DNA from: an uncultured Verrucomicrobia subdivision 3 bacterium
Lineage (GTDB): Bacteria > Verrucomicrobiota > Verrucomicrobiia > Limisphaerales > UBA11358
NCBI GenBank assembly: GCA_903858275.1
Contig: CAIOIC010000103.1
Span: forward strand, 1 to 64,000
Direction: 5' to 3'
DNA: 64,000 nt
Shown here one piece after another: positions 1 through 7,755 of this stretch. A program made the position numbers and the translations under genes. Each line of letters opens with the position of its first letter. The stretch's first letter is position 1. The notes beneath the pieces are model-generated. The model was given only the letters and a program-made list of their open reading frames with translations. It was not told the DNA's origin and made no database searches.

Positions 1-653
1 ACCTGCTCCTCCTTGCGGAGCGCCATGCCGTTGTCGCGCAGATAATCGAAGCCGAATTCCGAATTCGTGCCGTAGGTGATGTCACAGTAATACTGTTCGC
101 GGCGAATCTTGGGTGACTGGTCATGCAAAATTACGCCGACGGTCAAACCGAGAAACTTGTAGATTGCACCCATCCACTCCGCGTCGCGCGCGGCCAAGTA
201 ATCGTTCACCGTCACGACGTGGACACCGCGCCCGGAGAGGGCGTTGAGATAAACGGGCAACGTCGCGACGAGCGTCTTGCCTTCGCCCGTGGCCATTTCG
301 GATATGTGGCCGGTATGCAGGGCGTAGCCACCAATAAGTTGCACATCGAACGGAACCATTTCCCAGCGAATCGGATGTTCGCGAACACTTACATCCGTTC
401 CGCACAAACGACGGCAGGCGTTTTTCACCACGGCAAAGGCTTCGGGCAAAATTTCCTCGAGCTTGGCCGCGAGTTCGGCATCGTCCTCGATCTGGGAAAG
501 CTCGGTTTTCCACTCCGCCGTCTTTGCGCGCAGTTCGTCATCGGAAAACTTTTGCAGGACGGCCTCAAACTCATTGATGCGGGCGACCATCGGACGGATT
601 TTTTTTACGTCGCGGTCGTTCTTGGAACCGAAAAGCGCTTTGAATAAATTCAC
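1..653 (-). CDS. secA: SecA preprotein translocase ATPase, N-terminal part (runs off window)
   Basis: SecA is the motor ATPase that drives unfolded preproteins through SecYEG. Only about the first 217 residues lie here; the rest is beyond base 1. The translation reads [16 protein letters not shown] at the start, then the SecA nucleotide-binding fold with the Walker A loop [10 protein letters not shown] (about residues 118-127), the [12 protein letters not shown] segment and the [14 protein letters not shown] motif near the window edge. These are diagnostic for SecA. The start is taken as GTG at 651-653, the only start codon that gives the family's usual MNLF-type beginning. The gene is monocistronic as far as can be seen. 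Confidence 0.95.
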   Translation of the reverse strand, partial: MNLFKALFGSKNDRDVKKIRPMVARINEFEAVLQKFSDDELRAKTAEWKTELSQIEDDAELAAKLEEILPEAFAVVKNACRRLCGTDVSVREHPIRWEMVPFDVQLIGGYALHTGHISEMATGEGKTLVATLPVYLNALSGRGVHVVTVNDYLAARDAEWMGAIYKFLGLTVGVILHDQSPKIRREQYYCDITYGTNSEFGFDYLRDNGMALRKEEQ

Positions 654-690
654 AATTATCTTTCAGTATTCAGGTTAAAATGAACGAATA

Positions 691-714
691 CGCTACGCGA
701 CGGATCGCATAGCG
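691..714. repeat. Short inverted repeat between secA and the H-box protein gene
   Basis: CGCTACGCGA and TCGCATAGCG pair with one mismatch around a CGGA loop. It lies upstream of secA and downstream of the gene ending at 747. There is no T-run on either side, so it is not a clear terminator. Its function is unknown. Confidence 0.4.
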
Positions 715-746
715 TCAAAGCGAAACGGGAGCTGTTATTGGCCGCC

Positions 747-1082
747 TTAACCGATCAAAACACCGGCGGAAGCGCGGCGGGGAGTGGCCTGGCGAACGAC
801 AGAAATGGCGCGGGTGGTGTTATCGGCGATCAGTTGGAGATCCGCGCGCAAGGCAGGGTTATCACCATGCTTGAGCAGCAACCGGTCGGCATAGCCGCGA
901 ATGATGGTCAGGATGTTGTTCAAATCATGGGCGACCTCGCGGCCGATTTGCTTTTGGGAATCAGCCACGGGCTGATCGGGGCGGAGATGGGCCAAGGTCG
1001 CCGGCGCGAGAGCCGGGGCCATTTTCATGTAGATGGGTTCCAGAGATGACATTTGAGCCGCTATAAGCAAATGGCCTGCCAA
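747..1082 (-). CDS. Short protein with a histidine-kinase phosphoacceptor (H-box) segment only
   Basis: A protein of about 111 aa. Residues about 50-70 read REVAHDLNNILTIIRGYADR, the H-box of HisKA dimerisation/phosphoacceptor domains, where the His precedes DLNN. The helical segment continues to about residue 95. No N-box, G-box or other part of the HATPase_c ATP-binding domain follows, because the protein ends shortly after (RRASAGVLIG). The start is a TTG at 1080-1082 with GAGGA upstream; an ATG at 1052 is an alternative. It could be a phosphotransfer or dimerisation partner for other kinases, or the remains of a truncated kinase. I see no response regulator next to it. Confidence 0.65.
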   Translation of the reverse strand: MAGHLLIAAQMSSLEPIYMKMAPALAPATLAHLRPDQPVADSQKQIGREVAHDLNNILTIIRGYADRLLLKHGDNPALRADLQLIADNTTRAISVVRQATPRRASAGVLIG

Positions 1083-1214
1083 CCAGATTTCCTCAATAAA
1101 ATCCGTGAAATTTAGTTGCCCCAGCCATCAAATAGACACGCCAACCAGAATTTGGACAGCAATTCCCCGCTGGATTCTCCTACATAAATCGCTAGACTGC
1201 GCCTTCAGAATCGA

Positions 1215-2036
1215 ATGAATCTTGCGCCCGAATCCATCGGCCTCATTGCCGGCAGCCGCACGCTGCCGCTGGAATTCGCGCGCCTCGCCCGAGCGGCGGG
1301 AGTGAAACGCATCGTCTGCACCGCGGTGGAAGGCGAAACCGACCCCGCCCTCGCGTCGCTGGTGGATGACATCGTCTGGCTCAACGTCGGGCAGCTTAAT
1401 AAAATGATCTCCACGTTCACCAGCCGGGACGTGAAACAATGCGTCATGGCCGGCCAAGTGGCGCCAAAAAATCTTTTCGACCTCCGGCCGGACTTCCGCG
1501 CGATGGGCGTGCTGCTGCGGCTGAGGGAAAAAAACGCCCACACGATTTTCGGCGCGATTGCCGATGAACTCAAAAAAGACGGGGTGGAACTCATCGACGC
1601 CTCGCCGTGGCTTGCGCCGCTGATGCCGCAAACCGGATTTGAACTCGGCCCCAAACTGTCCAGCGAGCAGAAGGCGGAGGTGGAATTCGGCTTTCGCATC
1701 GCCAAGGAAGTTTCCCGCATGGAAATCGGCCAATTGGTAGTCGTCAAAAACGGCATCGTGCTGGCGGTGGAAGGCTTTGAAGGCACGGATAAGTGCCTCG
1801 CGCGCGGCGGCGACCTCGCCGGCCCGAAAGGCGGCGCGATCGCCGTCAAAGTCGCCAAGCTCCATCACGACATGCGATTCGACATACCCTGCATCGGCGC
1901 GAAAACGTTTGAGACCTGCGCGGCGGCAAAGATTTCCGTCCTCGCGCTGGAATCCGGAAAGTCGCTCCTGCTCGAGCGCGAAGCCTGCGCAGCACTCGCG
2001 CAGAAAAATAAGATTTCTGTAACAACTGTTTCTTGA
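1215..2036 (+). CDS. lpxI: UDP-2,3-diacylglucosamine diphosphatase LpxI
   Basis: LpxI hydrolyses UDP-2,3-diacylglucosamine to lipid X and UMP in lipid A synthesis. It replaces the unrelated LpxH in alpha-proteobacteria and many other Gram-negatives. The 273-aa length fits the family (formerly DUF1009). The N-terminal strand reads SIGLIAGSRTLPLEFA, followed by the VMAGQVAPKNLF stretch. The C-terminal catalytic domain has EGFEGTDKCLARGG (about 188-201), then GAIAVKVAKLHHDMRFDIPC and the ALESGKSLLLE tail. The gene stands alone. Its stop codon abuts a palindromic repeat at 2036-2126. It implies an outer membrane with lipid A. Confidence 0.93.
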   Translation: MNLAPESIGLIAGSRTLPLEFARLARAAGVKRIVCTAVEGETDPALASLVDDIVWLNVGQLNKMISTFTSRDVKQCVMAGQVAPKNLFDLRPDFRAMGVLLRLREKNAHTIFGAIADELKKDGVELIDASPWLAPLMPQTGFELGPKLSSEQKAEVEFGFRIAKEVSRMEIGQLVVVKNGIVLAVEGFEGTDKCLARGGDLAGPKGGAIAVKVAKLHHDMRFDIPCIGAKTFETCAAAKISVLALESGKSLLLEREACAALAQKNKISVTTVS

Positions 2037-2126
2037 GCCACAGATGCACACAGATGAAACACAAATTTTGAAAAGGCCAAATCAGGCTGGTTTTTTATCT
2101 GGGTAAATCTGTGCCCATCTGCGGCT
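2036..2126. repeat. Palindromic intergenic repeat element (ACAGAT type)
   Basis: AGCCACAGATGCACACAGAT (2036-2055) and ATCTGTGCCCATCTGCGGCT (2107-2126) are inverted copies matching at 17 of 20 positions, about 50 nt apart. The left arm begins at the last base of the lpxI stop codon, and the right arm ends 8 nt before the next start codon. The middle contains GCCAAATCAGGCTG (2076-2089), found again at 18106-18119. It looks like a mobile or REP-like palindromic unit. Confidence 0.7.
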
Positions 2127-2134
2127 ATAATTTT

Positions 2135-2641
2135 ATGCTAAAATCACACGAACTCCTCGGCTTCATGTCGCCCGCGCTGGCGAATGACATTCTCTCCTTC
2201 ATCTTCGAATCCGACAAGCCGGCCTACCGCGCCACGCTCGCCGCGGTGGCGGAGGCCAAGCGCGTCCGCCCGATTTTCCTCGAACGCCAGCCGCGCGCCG
2301 AGCGCCACACCGCCATGCTGTCCGCGCTCACCAAGCCCAATCTCGACCCCGCCGCCGCCGCATTCATCCGCGCCTGGCTGGTGAAAAAGCACGCCGCGAT
2401 GCTGATAGATTTCCTCAACGCGATGGAAATCAAAAACGAAAACGGCGTCGTGGAAGATTTGCCCGGCGCGGTGGAGGACACCAAGCTGAAAGCCGCCGTC
2501 GAGCTGCTGCTCGGCAAATACCCGCACGAAACCGTCGCCGTCTATCTGAACGCGTTCAACGACATGAACGCCGCCGGCTGGACGAATTTGAAAGCCCTGC
2601 TGGAATCCGATTCACGCTTACAGCTCGGCAACCACGCCTGA
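2135..2641 (+). CDS. Hypothetical protein, alpha-helical, possibly coupled to amgK
   Basis: A 168-aa protein I do not recognise. It begins MLKSHELLGFMSPALANDIL. It is rich in helix formers, has no signal peptide or membrane segment, and contains the acidic patch GVVEDLPGAVEDTKLK and the closing segment YLNAFNDMNAAGWTNLKALLESD. The start at ATG 2135 was chosen over the upstream GTG at 2111 because the latter lies inside the palindromic repeat. The stop codon is 2 nt before the GTG of the AmgK-like kinase, so the two are very probably cotranscribed. A role linked to sugar recycling is possible but is context only. Confidence 0.75.
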   Translation: MLKSHELLGFMSPALANDILSFIFESDKPAYRATLAAVAEAKRVRPIFLERQPRAERHTAMLSALTKPNLDPAAAAFIRAWLVKKHAAMLIDFLNAMEIKNENGVVEDLPGAVEDTKLKAAVELLLGKYPHETVAVYLNAFNDMNAAGWTNLKALLESDSRLQLGNHA

Positions 2642-2643
2642 CC

Positions 2644-3594
2644 GTGGCCGAACCCAGCGCATTCCCCGGCTTCGCCCAATGGAAAACCGCCGCGTGCGAA
2701 CCGCTCACCGGCGACGCCTCGGTGCGAAAATATTTCCGCCTGCGCGGGGAACAACAGACGGCCATTTTGATGGACGCCTCGCAGGTGCCAGACTCCGTCG
2801 CGCCATTCATCCGCATCGCCAGCCAGCTCCGTAAAATCGGACTCAGCGCCCCGAAACTATATTTGCAAGACAAAGCCAAAAGCCTGCTTCTGTTGGAAGA
2901 TTTCGGCGACGACACGTTCGCCAAATTGCTAAAGCAACCGGAGAGTGCAGAAAAGCTATTCACACTAGCCACCGATGTCCTGATCGCACTGCACCGGCAG
3001 CCGCAGGCAGCTCCCGAAAAACTGCGCGCTTATCACCCGGAAAAAATGCTCGAAGACATCGAGCTGTTTGTCCAGTGGCGCACACCTAATGTAACCGCGC
3101 TGGAGAAAGAGGATTTCCGCGCGGCCTGGCGGGCGGTGCTGCCGCAAGCGCACCACGTTCCCTCGTCGCTATTGTTGCGTGACTACCATGTCGCCAATCT
3201 CATGCTGCTACCGGACCGCGACGGCATCCGACAAGTCGGGCTGCTGGATTTCCAGGACGCCTATCGCGGCCCGGTGACATATGATCTAGTTTCCCTGCTC
3301 GAAGACGCGCGTCGCGATGTGCCGGAAGCCTTGCAGAAAAAGCTATTGGTGCGCTACCTCGCAGCCTTTCCCGCGCTCGATCGTGAGATTTTTGAAACGT
3401 CGTTAGCCATTCTCGCAGCACAACGACACACCCGCGTGCTGGGCATCTTCGAGCGGCTGGCGCGACACGAAGGCAAGCTGGATTATCGCCGACTGCATTC
3501 GCCGCGCGTTGAGCGATTGTTGCAAAAGGCGCTGCGCCACCCCATGCTTGCCGACGTAAAAAACTGGATGGACCGCCATGCCATCACGGAATGA
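2644..3594 (+). CDS. amgK: AmgK-like sugar kinase (N-acetylmuramate/GlcNAc anomeric kinase)
   Basis: A 316-aa aminoglycoside-phosphotransferase-fold kinase. It has GDASVRKYFRL near residue 24, the nucleotide-binding strand AILMDAS, a hinge at LLLLEDFGDD, the catalytic loop LLRDYHVANLML (about 177-188) and the metal-binding motif GLLDFQDAYRGP (about 200-211). This DYH..N / DFQDA combination is typical of AmgK, which phosphorylates MurNAc (and GlcNAc) at C1. The next gene is a MurU-like uridylyltransferase, the known AmgK partner, which strengthens the call. A GTG start at 2644 is used. The general phosphotransferase label is the fallback. Confidence 0.85.
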   Translation: MAEPSAFPGFAQWKTAACEPLTGDASVRKYFRLRGEQQTAILMDASQVPDSVAPFIRIASQLRKIGLSAPKLYLQDKAKSLLLLEDFGDDTFAKLLKQPESAEKLFTLATDVLIALHRQPQAAPEKLRAYHPEKMLEDIELFVQWRTPNVTALEKEDFRAAWRAVLPQAHHVPSSLLLRDYHVANLMLLPDRDGIRQVGLLDFQDAYRGPVTYDLVSLLEDARRDVPEALQKKLLVRYLAAFPALDREIFETSLAILAAQRHTRVLGIFERLARHEGKLDYRRLHSPRVERLLQKALRHPMLADVKNWMDRHAITE

Positions 3595-3605
3595 AATGAA
3601 ACAAC

Positions 3606-3696
3606 GAACATTCAACATTCAACATTCAACATTCAACGGGCTTCCTGCTGGCCAACCATTGGATGTTGAAGGTTCGATGTTCGCTGCTGAATGTTC
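3606..3696. repeat. Tandem ATTCAAC heptamers forming a long imperfect hairpin
   Basis: Four perfect head-to-tail copies of ATTCAAC fill 3610-3637. The stretch 3665-3696 is an inverted copy of 3606-3637 with 25 of 32 matches, giving 32-nt arms and a 27-nt loop. It separates amgK and murU, which read in the same direction. There is no T-run after it. It may be a mobile palindromic unit or may modulate the downstream message. Confidence 0.7.
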
Positions 3697-3733
3697 AGCT
3701 TCGGTTTCCGGCGCGGGAAAATTCTGACCTAGC

Positions 3734-4444
3734 ATGGCCGCAAAAATCAAAACCGCGATGCTGCTTGCCGCCGGCTACGGCACCCGGCTCAAGCCCCTGA
3801 CCAACCACACGCCCAAGCCGCTGGTGCCGGTCGCCGGCCGGCCGATGATTGAATACGCCCTCGACCAGCTGCGAGACTACGGCATCGAGGAAATCGTCAT
3901 CAACGTCTCCCATCTCAAGGATCAACTGACCGCCCATCTGGCCGCTCACAAAAATCTCCGCGTCACGATTTCCGAGGAAGCCGAACCGCTGGAAACCGGC
4001 GGCGGACTAAAAAACGCCGCGCCATTTCTGGGCAATGAACCCGTCTTCGCCATCAACAGCGACATCCTCTGGACCAACGAAGGAGAAACTGCGTTGGAAC
4101 GCCTTACGCAACATTGGAACGACGCCAAGATGGATTTTCTGCTGCTCGCCCAGCCCAAGTCCCGCGCCGTCGGCCACGACCAAGGCGAAGATCATTTGTT
4201 CATCAAGCCGGAGAACACGTTCGAGTGGAGCGAACTGGACGCGCCTTACATCATTTCCGGCATCGGGATTTTTCATCCGCGCGTGCTCCGCGAGGCGCCG
4301 GACGGGAAATTTTCCGTGAAAGTCCTCTGGCTCCGCGCACTCGCCCAAAACCGCCTCTTCTGCCTACCGCATCACGGACGCTGGTTCCAGACCGGCACGC
4401 TGGCCGACATCCGCAAAACGGAGGAAGTAATCGGTCAGCTTTAA
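3734..4444 (+). CDS. murU: MurU-like N-acetylmuramate-1-phosphate uridylyltransferase
   Basis: A 236-aa nucleotidyltransferase of the sugar-1-phosphate type. The N-terminal signature LLAAGYGTRLKPLT (about 10-23) binds the nucleotide, TPKPLVPVAGRPMI follows, and NSDILW (about 107-112) supplies a metal-binding Asp. The length and the C-terminal GRWFQTGTLADIRKTEEVI match MurU and short RmlA/GlmU-like enzymes. With AmgK immediately upstream, conversion of MurNAc-1-P plus UTP to UDP-MurNAc is the best inference, bypassing de novo synthesis by MurA and MurB. A mannose-1-P guanylyltransferase-like enzyme is the alternative. It ends 1 nt before the convergent isomerase gene, with no terminator visible. 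Confidence 0.85.
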   Translation: MAAKIKTAMLLAAGYGTRLKPLTNHTPKPLVPVAGRPMIEYALDQLRDYGIEEIVINVSHLKDQLTAHLAAHKNLRVTISEEAEPLETGGGLKNAAPFLGNEPVFAINSDILWTNEGETALERLTQHWNDAKMDFLLLAQPKSRAVGHDQGEDHLFIKPENTFEWSELDAPYIISGIGIFHPRVLREAPDGKFSVKVLWLRALAQNRLFCLPHHGRWFQTGTLADIRKTEEVIGQL

Positions 4445-5293
4445 TCAGGCTTTTTGCCACCAATCATTCAGTCGCTGCGCCGAAGTTTTCACATTATCCA
4501 CGCCGAAGATCTCCAGTGTGGTTGCGCCATCGAACCCTGACTGTTTAAGCGCCTTGACGATGGCGGGAATGCCCACCACGCCGTCGCCGAGCGGAATCAC
4601 CGCCATACCGCAGCCGAATTGTTTCCCGCGCTGCGCCTCCATTTCCTTCGGCATATCTTTCCAGTGAACGTGGCCGATGCGCTTGCCAAAAGTCTTCACA
4701 TAATCCAGCGGCTCCGCGCCGCCGAGCCACGAGTTGCCGGTGTCAAGACAGATGCCCACGGTTTCGGGGTGGCCGAGTTTTTCCAGCACAGCAGCCATGC
4801 CGTCAATCGTGTCGGTCACGCGGCCATGCGGTTCGAGCAACAATTTCACGCCGAGCTCCGCCGCCCATTGCACAGGCGTCCGCAATTTTTCCACCATCGC
4901 AAAGATCTGCTCGCTGCGGGCAAGGTGCTCGCCAAATTCCGTCTTCGGATCGCCTTCCGTCGTGATGACATCCTTGATGCCGAGCAAGGCTGCGAGCCGG
5001 ATGGCCTTGATGATTTCATTGGTGCCGTAAATGTCCGGCGACGGCGGATCCAGCAGATTTGCGTGGGCGCAAAACGCCGTGAGTTCGATGCCGGCCTGTT
5101 GAGCCATCTCCCGGATTTTCGCCGGATGGCTATCGAGGCTAACGGAGGCAGCAAAGCCGTATTCCACGCCCAACATTCCGCCCTGGTGGTTGTCCGTGAG
5201 GTCGGCGCACGAAATCCCCATTTCCTTGATGGCCTGAAACTGCCGTTCCATCGAGCGGAACGGTTCCACGAGGGCGAAGCAGCCGATTTTCAT
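4445..5293 (-). CDS. Sugar phosphate isomerase/epimerase family TIM-barrel protein
   Basis: A 282-aa cytosolic protein of the xylose-isomerase-like TIM-barrel (AP endonuclease 2 / IolE) superfamily. The barrel strands are visible, starting with MKIGCFALVEPF. The metal-site region LLLEPHGRVTDT (about 135-146) gives a Glu and His, ICLDTGNSWLGG (about 165) the Asp, and GHVHWKDMP the His before the C-terminal TTLEIFG Glu. It follows the Gfo/Idh/MocA oxidoreductase gene after 3 nt and is surely cotranscribed. Such pairs usually process keto-sugars or inositols. The substrate cannot be told from sequence. Confidence 0.85.
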   Translation of the reverse strand: MKIGCFALVEPFRSMERQFQAIKEMGISCADLTDNHQGGMLGVEYGFAASVSLDSHPAKIREMAQQAGIELTAFCAHANLLDPPSPDIYGTNEIIKAIRLAALLGIKDVITTEGDPKTEFGEHLARSEQIFAMVEKLRTPVQWAAELGVKLLLEPHGRVTDTIDGMAAVLEKLGHPETVGICLDTGNSWLGGAEPLDYVKTFGKRIGHVHWKDMPKEMEAQRGKQFGCGMAVIPLGDGVVGIPAIVKALKQSGFDGATTLEIFGVDNVKTSAQRLNDWWQKA

Positions 5294-5296
5294 AAA

Positions 5297-6649
5297 TCAA
5301 CTTTGTTTCCAGTCGCCGCGAATGGGATGGCTCATTTGATCGCTGAGCTCTTTCGCCGATTTGATTTTATATTTTTTTGGATCCCAAATGACTTCACCCC
5401 CGCTTTTGACCGCCATGAGCGAGAGATGACTGATGGCATCGGAGCGCAGCGCGTCCTCGATTGGCGCGACCGACGGCGAGCGTTCGCGGACGCTGTCCAC
5501 GAAGGCCTTGTAATATTTGTTCCGATACAGCACGCGCTTGGAGCCTTCGCACTGCTTGAGCTTGAGCCAGTCGGGATTGCTGGCGCAGACACCGTTTCGG
5601 CTCAAACTGACCCAGCCCTTGGAACCAAAAAACGTCGTGCCATCGCCCTGATTGTCGTCGCGATATTTTTTCACAATCGGTGCGGCGTGGTTGGTGCTCA
5701 TAAACCGCATGGGAATTCCGTCGTGAAATTTCACCTCCACATCCCACGTTGCGCAGGTGTCGAACAAATCGTTCGGCGTCGGAAAGTCACCAGTGCCGCG
5801 AAATGAAATCGGCCCTTTGGTATCCAAATCCATGCCCCAAATCGCGATGTCCAGCGGATGCGCGCCCCAGCCGGCAATGAAACCGAGCGCGTAATCCGAG
5901 CAATACCACGAACCGGCGCTGGTAATGCGATCCTTCGTGCAAGGCTTCATCGGCGCGGGGCCGATATAGAGTTCGTAATCGAGTCCGTCCGGCACGGGAA
6001 TTTCATCCAGCGACCCACCACCATGCCCGCCGAGTGCCCAGACTTCGAGGCGTTGCAACTCGCCGATGTAGCCGTTGAGCACCAGCTCCACGCCACGCTT
6101 GAGCAGTTCTCCACTGCGCTGTTGTGTGCCGTATTGAAAAACACGGTCATGTTTTTTCACCGCCGCCAGCATGGCCTGATTCTGCGCCAGACTGTGGCCG
6201 AGCGGCTTTTCAATGTAAACATCCTTGCCCGCGCGCACCGCCGCCAGACCGATGGGCACGTGCCAATGATCCGGCGTGGCGATGACCACGGCGTCGATGC
6301 TCTTGTCCGCCAGCAAATCGCGGAAGTCATTGTAAAGTTTCGGATCAAGTTTTTGCCGCTCTTGAATCAGCTTGCCGGCATTTTCGCGGCGCGAGCGGAA
6401 CGGATCACAAACCGCCATCGACGCCGCCGAATCCACGTTCAGAAAATTGCGCAGCAGGCCGGCGCCTTGTCCGCCCACGCCGATGTGGCCGAGCTGGATT
6501 TTTTTGCTCGGCGTGTTGTCGCCGGCCAGCAAGCGCAACGGAATGAATTCTGGCGCCATGGCGGCCAGCAAGGCGGCTTGAAGCAGTCCGCCTGCAAACC
6601 GGCGGCGAGTAATGTGATTGGTGCATTTCAAGGTGATCCGTTTAGGCAT
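5297..6649 (-). CDS. Gfo/Idh/MocA family oxidoreductase with Tat-type signal
   Basis: A 450-aa NAD(P)-dependent sugar dehydrogenase-like protein. The N terminus has a twin-arginine motif (ITRRRFAGG) followed by a hydrophobic stretch, so it is probably exported already folded. The Rossmann motif is LGHIGVGGQGAGLLR (about 53-67). DAVVIATPDHWHVPIGLAA and the conserved EKPLGHSLAQNQ (about 145-156) are the family hallmark. A C-terminal alpha/beta domain ends in AISHLSLMAVKSGG. It heads an operon with the isomerase at 4445 and diverges from the AraC-type gene 58 nt away, its likely regulator. Exported paralogues are abundant in Verrucomicrobiota and Planctomycetota. Confidence 0.9.
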   Translation of the reverse strand: MPKRITLKCTNHITRRRFAGGLLQAALLAAMAPEFIPLRLLAGDNTPSKKIQLGHIGVGGQGAGLLRNFLNVDSAASMAVCDPFRSRRENAGKLIQERQKLDPKLYNDFRDLLADKSIDAVVIATPDHWHVPIGLAAVRAGKDVYIEKPLGHSLAQNQAMLAAVKKHDRVFQYGTQQRSGELLKRGVELVLNGYIGELQRLEVWALGGHGGGSLDEIPVPDGLDYELYIGPAPMKPCTKDRITSAGSWYCSDYALGFIAGWGAHPLDIAIWGMDLDTKGPISFRGTGDFPTPNDLFDTCATWDVEVKFHDGIPMRFMSTNHAAPIVKKYRDDNQGDGTTFFGSKGWVSLSRNGVCASNPDWLKLKQCEGSKRVLYRNKYYKAFVDSVRERSPSVAPIEDALRSDAISHLSLMAVKSGGEVIWDPKKYKIKSAKELSDQMSHPIRGDWKQS

Positions 6650-6707
6650 GGTTTGACTTTAGCGGCTTCCCGGTCTAGCGTCGTTCAAAATCAACGACTG
6701 GTAAATA

Positions 6708-7724
6708 TTGAACATCGCCCGTCAACGCCGCGCCGCCACCTTCCGCTCCGCCGCGGAACTCTTTCACGCGGACACCTGTGAACCACTCGAAGCCGCCGCG
6801 CGCCGGGGCGAAGTGTCCATTGTGGCGCTTGGTCGCAGTTCCTATCCGGGACGGCGGTTGCCGAAGGACGATTTGTGCGAGGTGCGCTCGGTGGGTTTCT
6901 GGGATGCGCGCGGGAAGCAAAGCTGGGGACTGGACTGGCATCGCAACGAGGGTATTGAACTGACTTTTCTCGCGGCCGGACATTTGCCATTCGCCGTGGA
7001 CAAGCGGTCGGTGGCGTTGGAGCCGGGGCATCTGACCATCACGCGTCCGTGGCAAATGCACCGCGTCGGCGATCCGCAGGTCTCCGCCTCGCGATTGATT
7101 TGGTTGATTCTCGATGTCGGCGTGCGGCGACCCAATCAACCCTGGCGCTGGCCAAAATGGCTACTGCTTACGCCGACCAAACTGCAAAGGCTTACCCATC
7201 TGCTCCGCCACAATGAACAAATCGCATGGCGGGCCAACCATGAGGTAGCCCGGTGTTTTGAATCGATCGGGGAGGCGGCGGCAGCGAAACCCAACAGCGG
7301 AAATCTGACCCGCCTAAAAATTCTGATCAACGAATTACTGATCGCGCTGGCAGATTTGCTGGAACACCGGCGTCCTCGGCTGGACGCAAATCTTTCTTCG
7401 GCCGAGCGCACGGCAAAACTGTTTCTGGCCGAACTGTCGCACCGTGCTGATGAGCCGTGGACGCTGGAGACAATGGCGAAACAATGCGGCTTGGGCCGCA
7501 GTCATTTCAGTCATCATTGCCGCAAACTAACCAACCGCACACCGATTGATCACCTGACCCTCTGCCGGGTGGAAAAGGCCTGCAAACTTTTGCGCCAGGA
7601 ACCCCGACGCAGCATCACCGACGTCGCCTTTGGATCTGGCTTCCAGTCGAGTCAATATTTCGCCACTGTTTTCGCCCGGCAAATGGGCTGCGGACCAAAC
7701 GCGTGGCGAAATAATTCCAAGTGA
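6708..7724 (+). CDS. AraC family transcriptional regulator
   Basis: A 338-aa one-component regulator. The N-terminal two thirds form a cupin-like ligand domain (IELTFLAAGHLPFAVD, TITRPWQMHRVG). The C-terminal 95 residues are the double HTH: WTLETMAKQCGLGRSHFSHHCRK and then SITDVAFGSGFQSSQYFATVFARQMG, the AraC signature. The start is TTG at 6708; an in-frame stop lies two codons upstream and no ATG occurs early. It is divergent from the dehydrogenase/isomerase operon, so sugar-responsive control of that operon is a reasonable inference. No operator could be defined in the 58-nt spacer. Confidence 0.9.
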   Translation: MNIARQRRAATFRSAAELFHADTCEPLEAAARRGEVSIVALGRSSYPGRRLPKDDLCEVRSVGFWDARGKQSWGLDWHRNEGIELTFLAAGHLPFAVDKRSVALEPGHLTITRPWQMHRVGDPQVSASRLIWLILDVGVRRPNQPWRWPKWLLLTPTKLQRLTHLLRHNEQIAWRANHEVARCFESIGEAAAAKPNSGNLTRLKILINELLIALADLLEHRRPRLDANLSSAERTAKLFLAELSHRADEPWTLETMAKQCGLGRSHFSHHCRKLTNRTPIDHLTLCRVEKACKLLRQEPRRSITDVAFGSGFQSSQYFATVFARQMGCGPNAWRNNSK

Positions 7725-7755
7725 TTGTGGCTTTTCCCCGGTGATGTCAGTGGCA

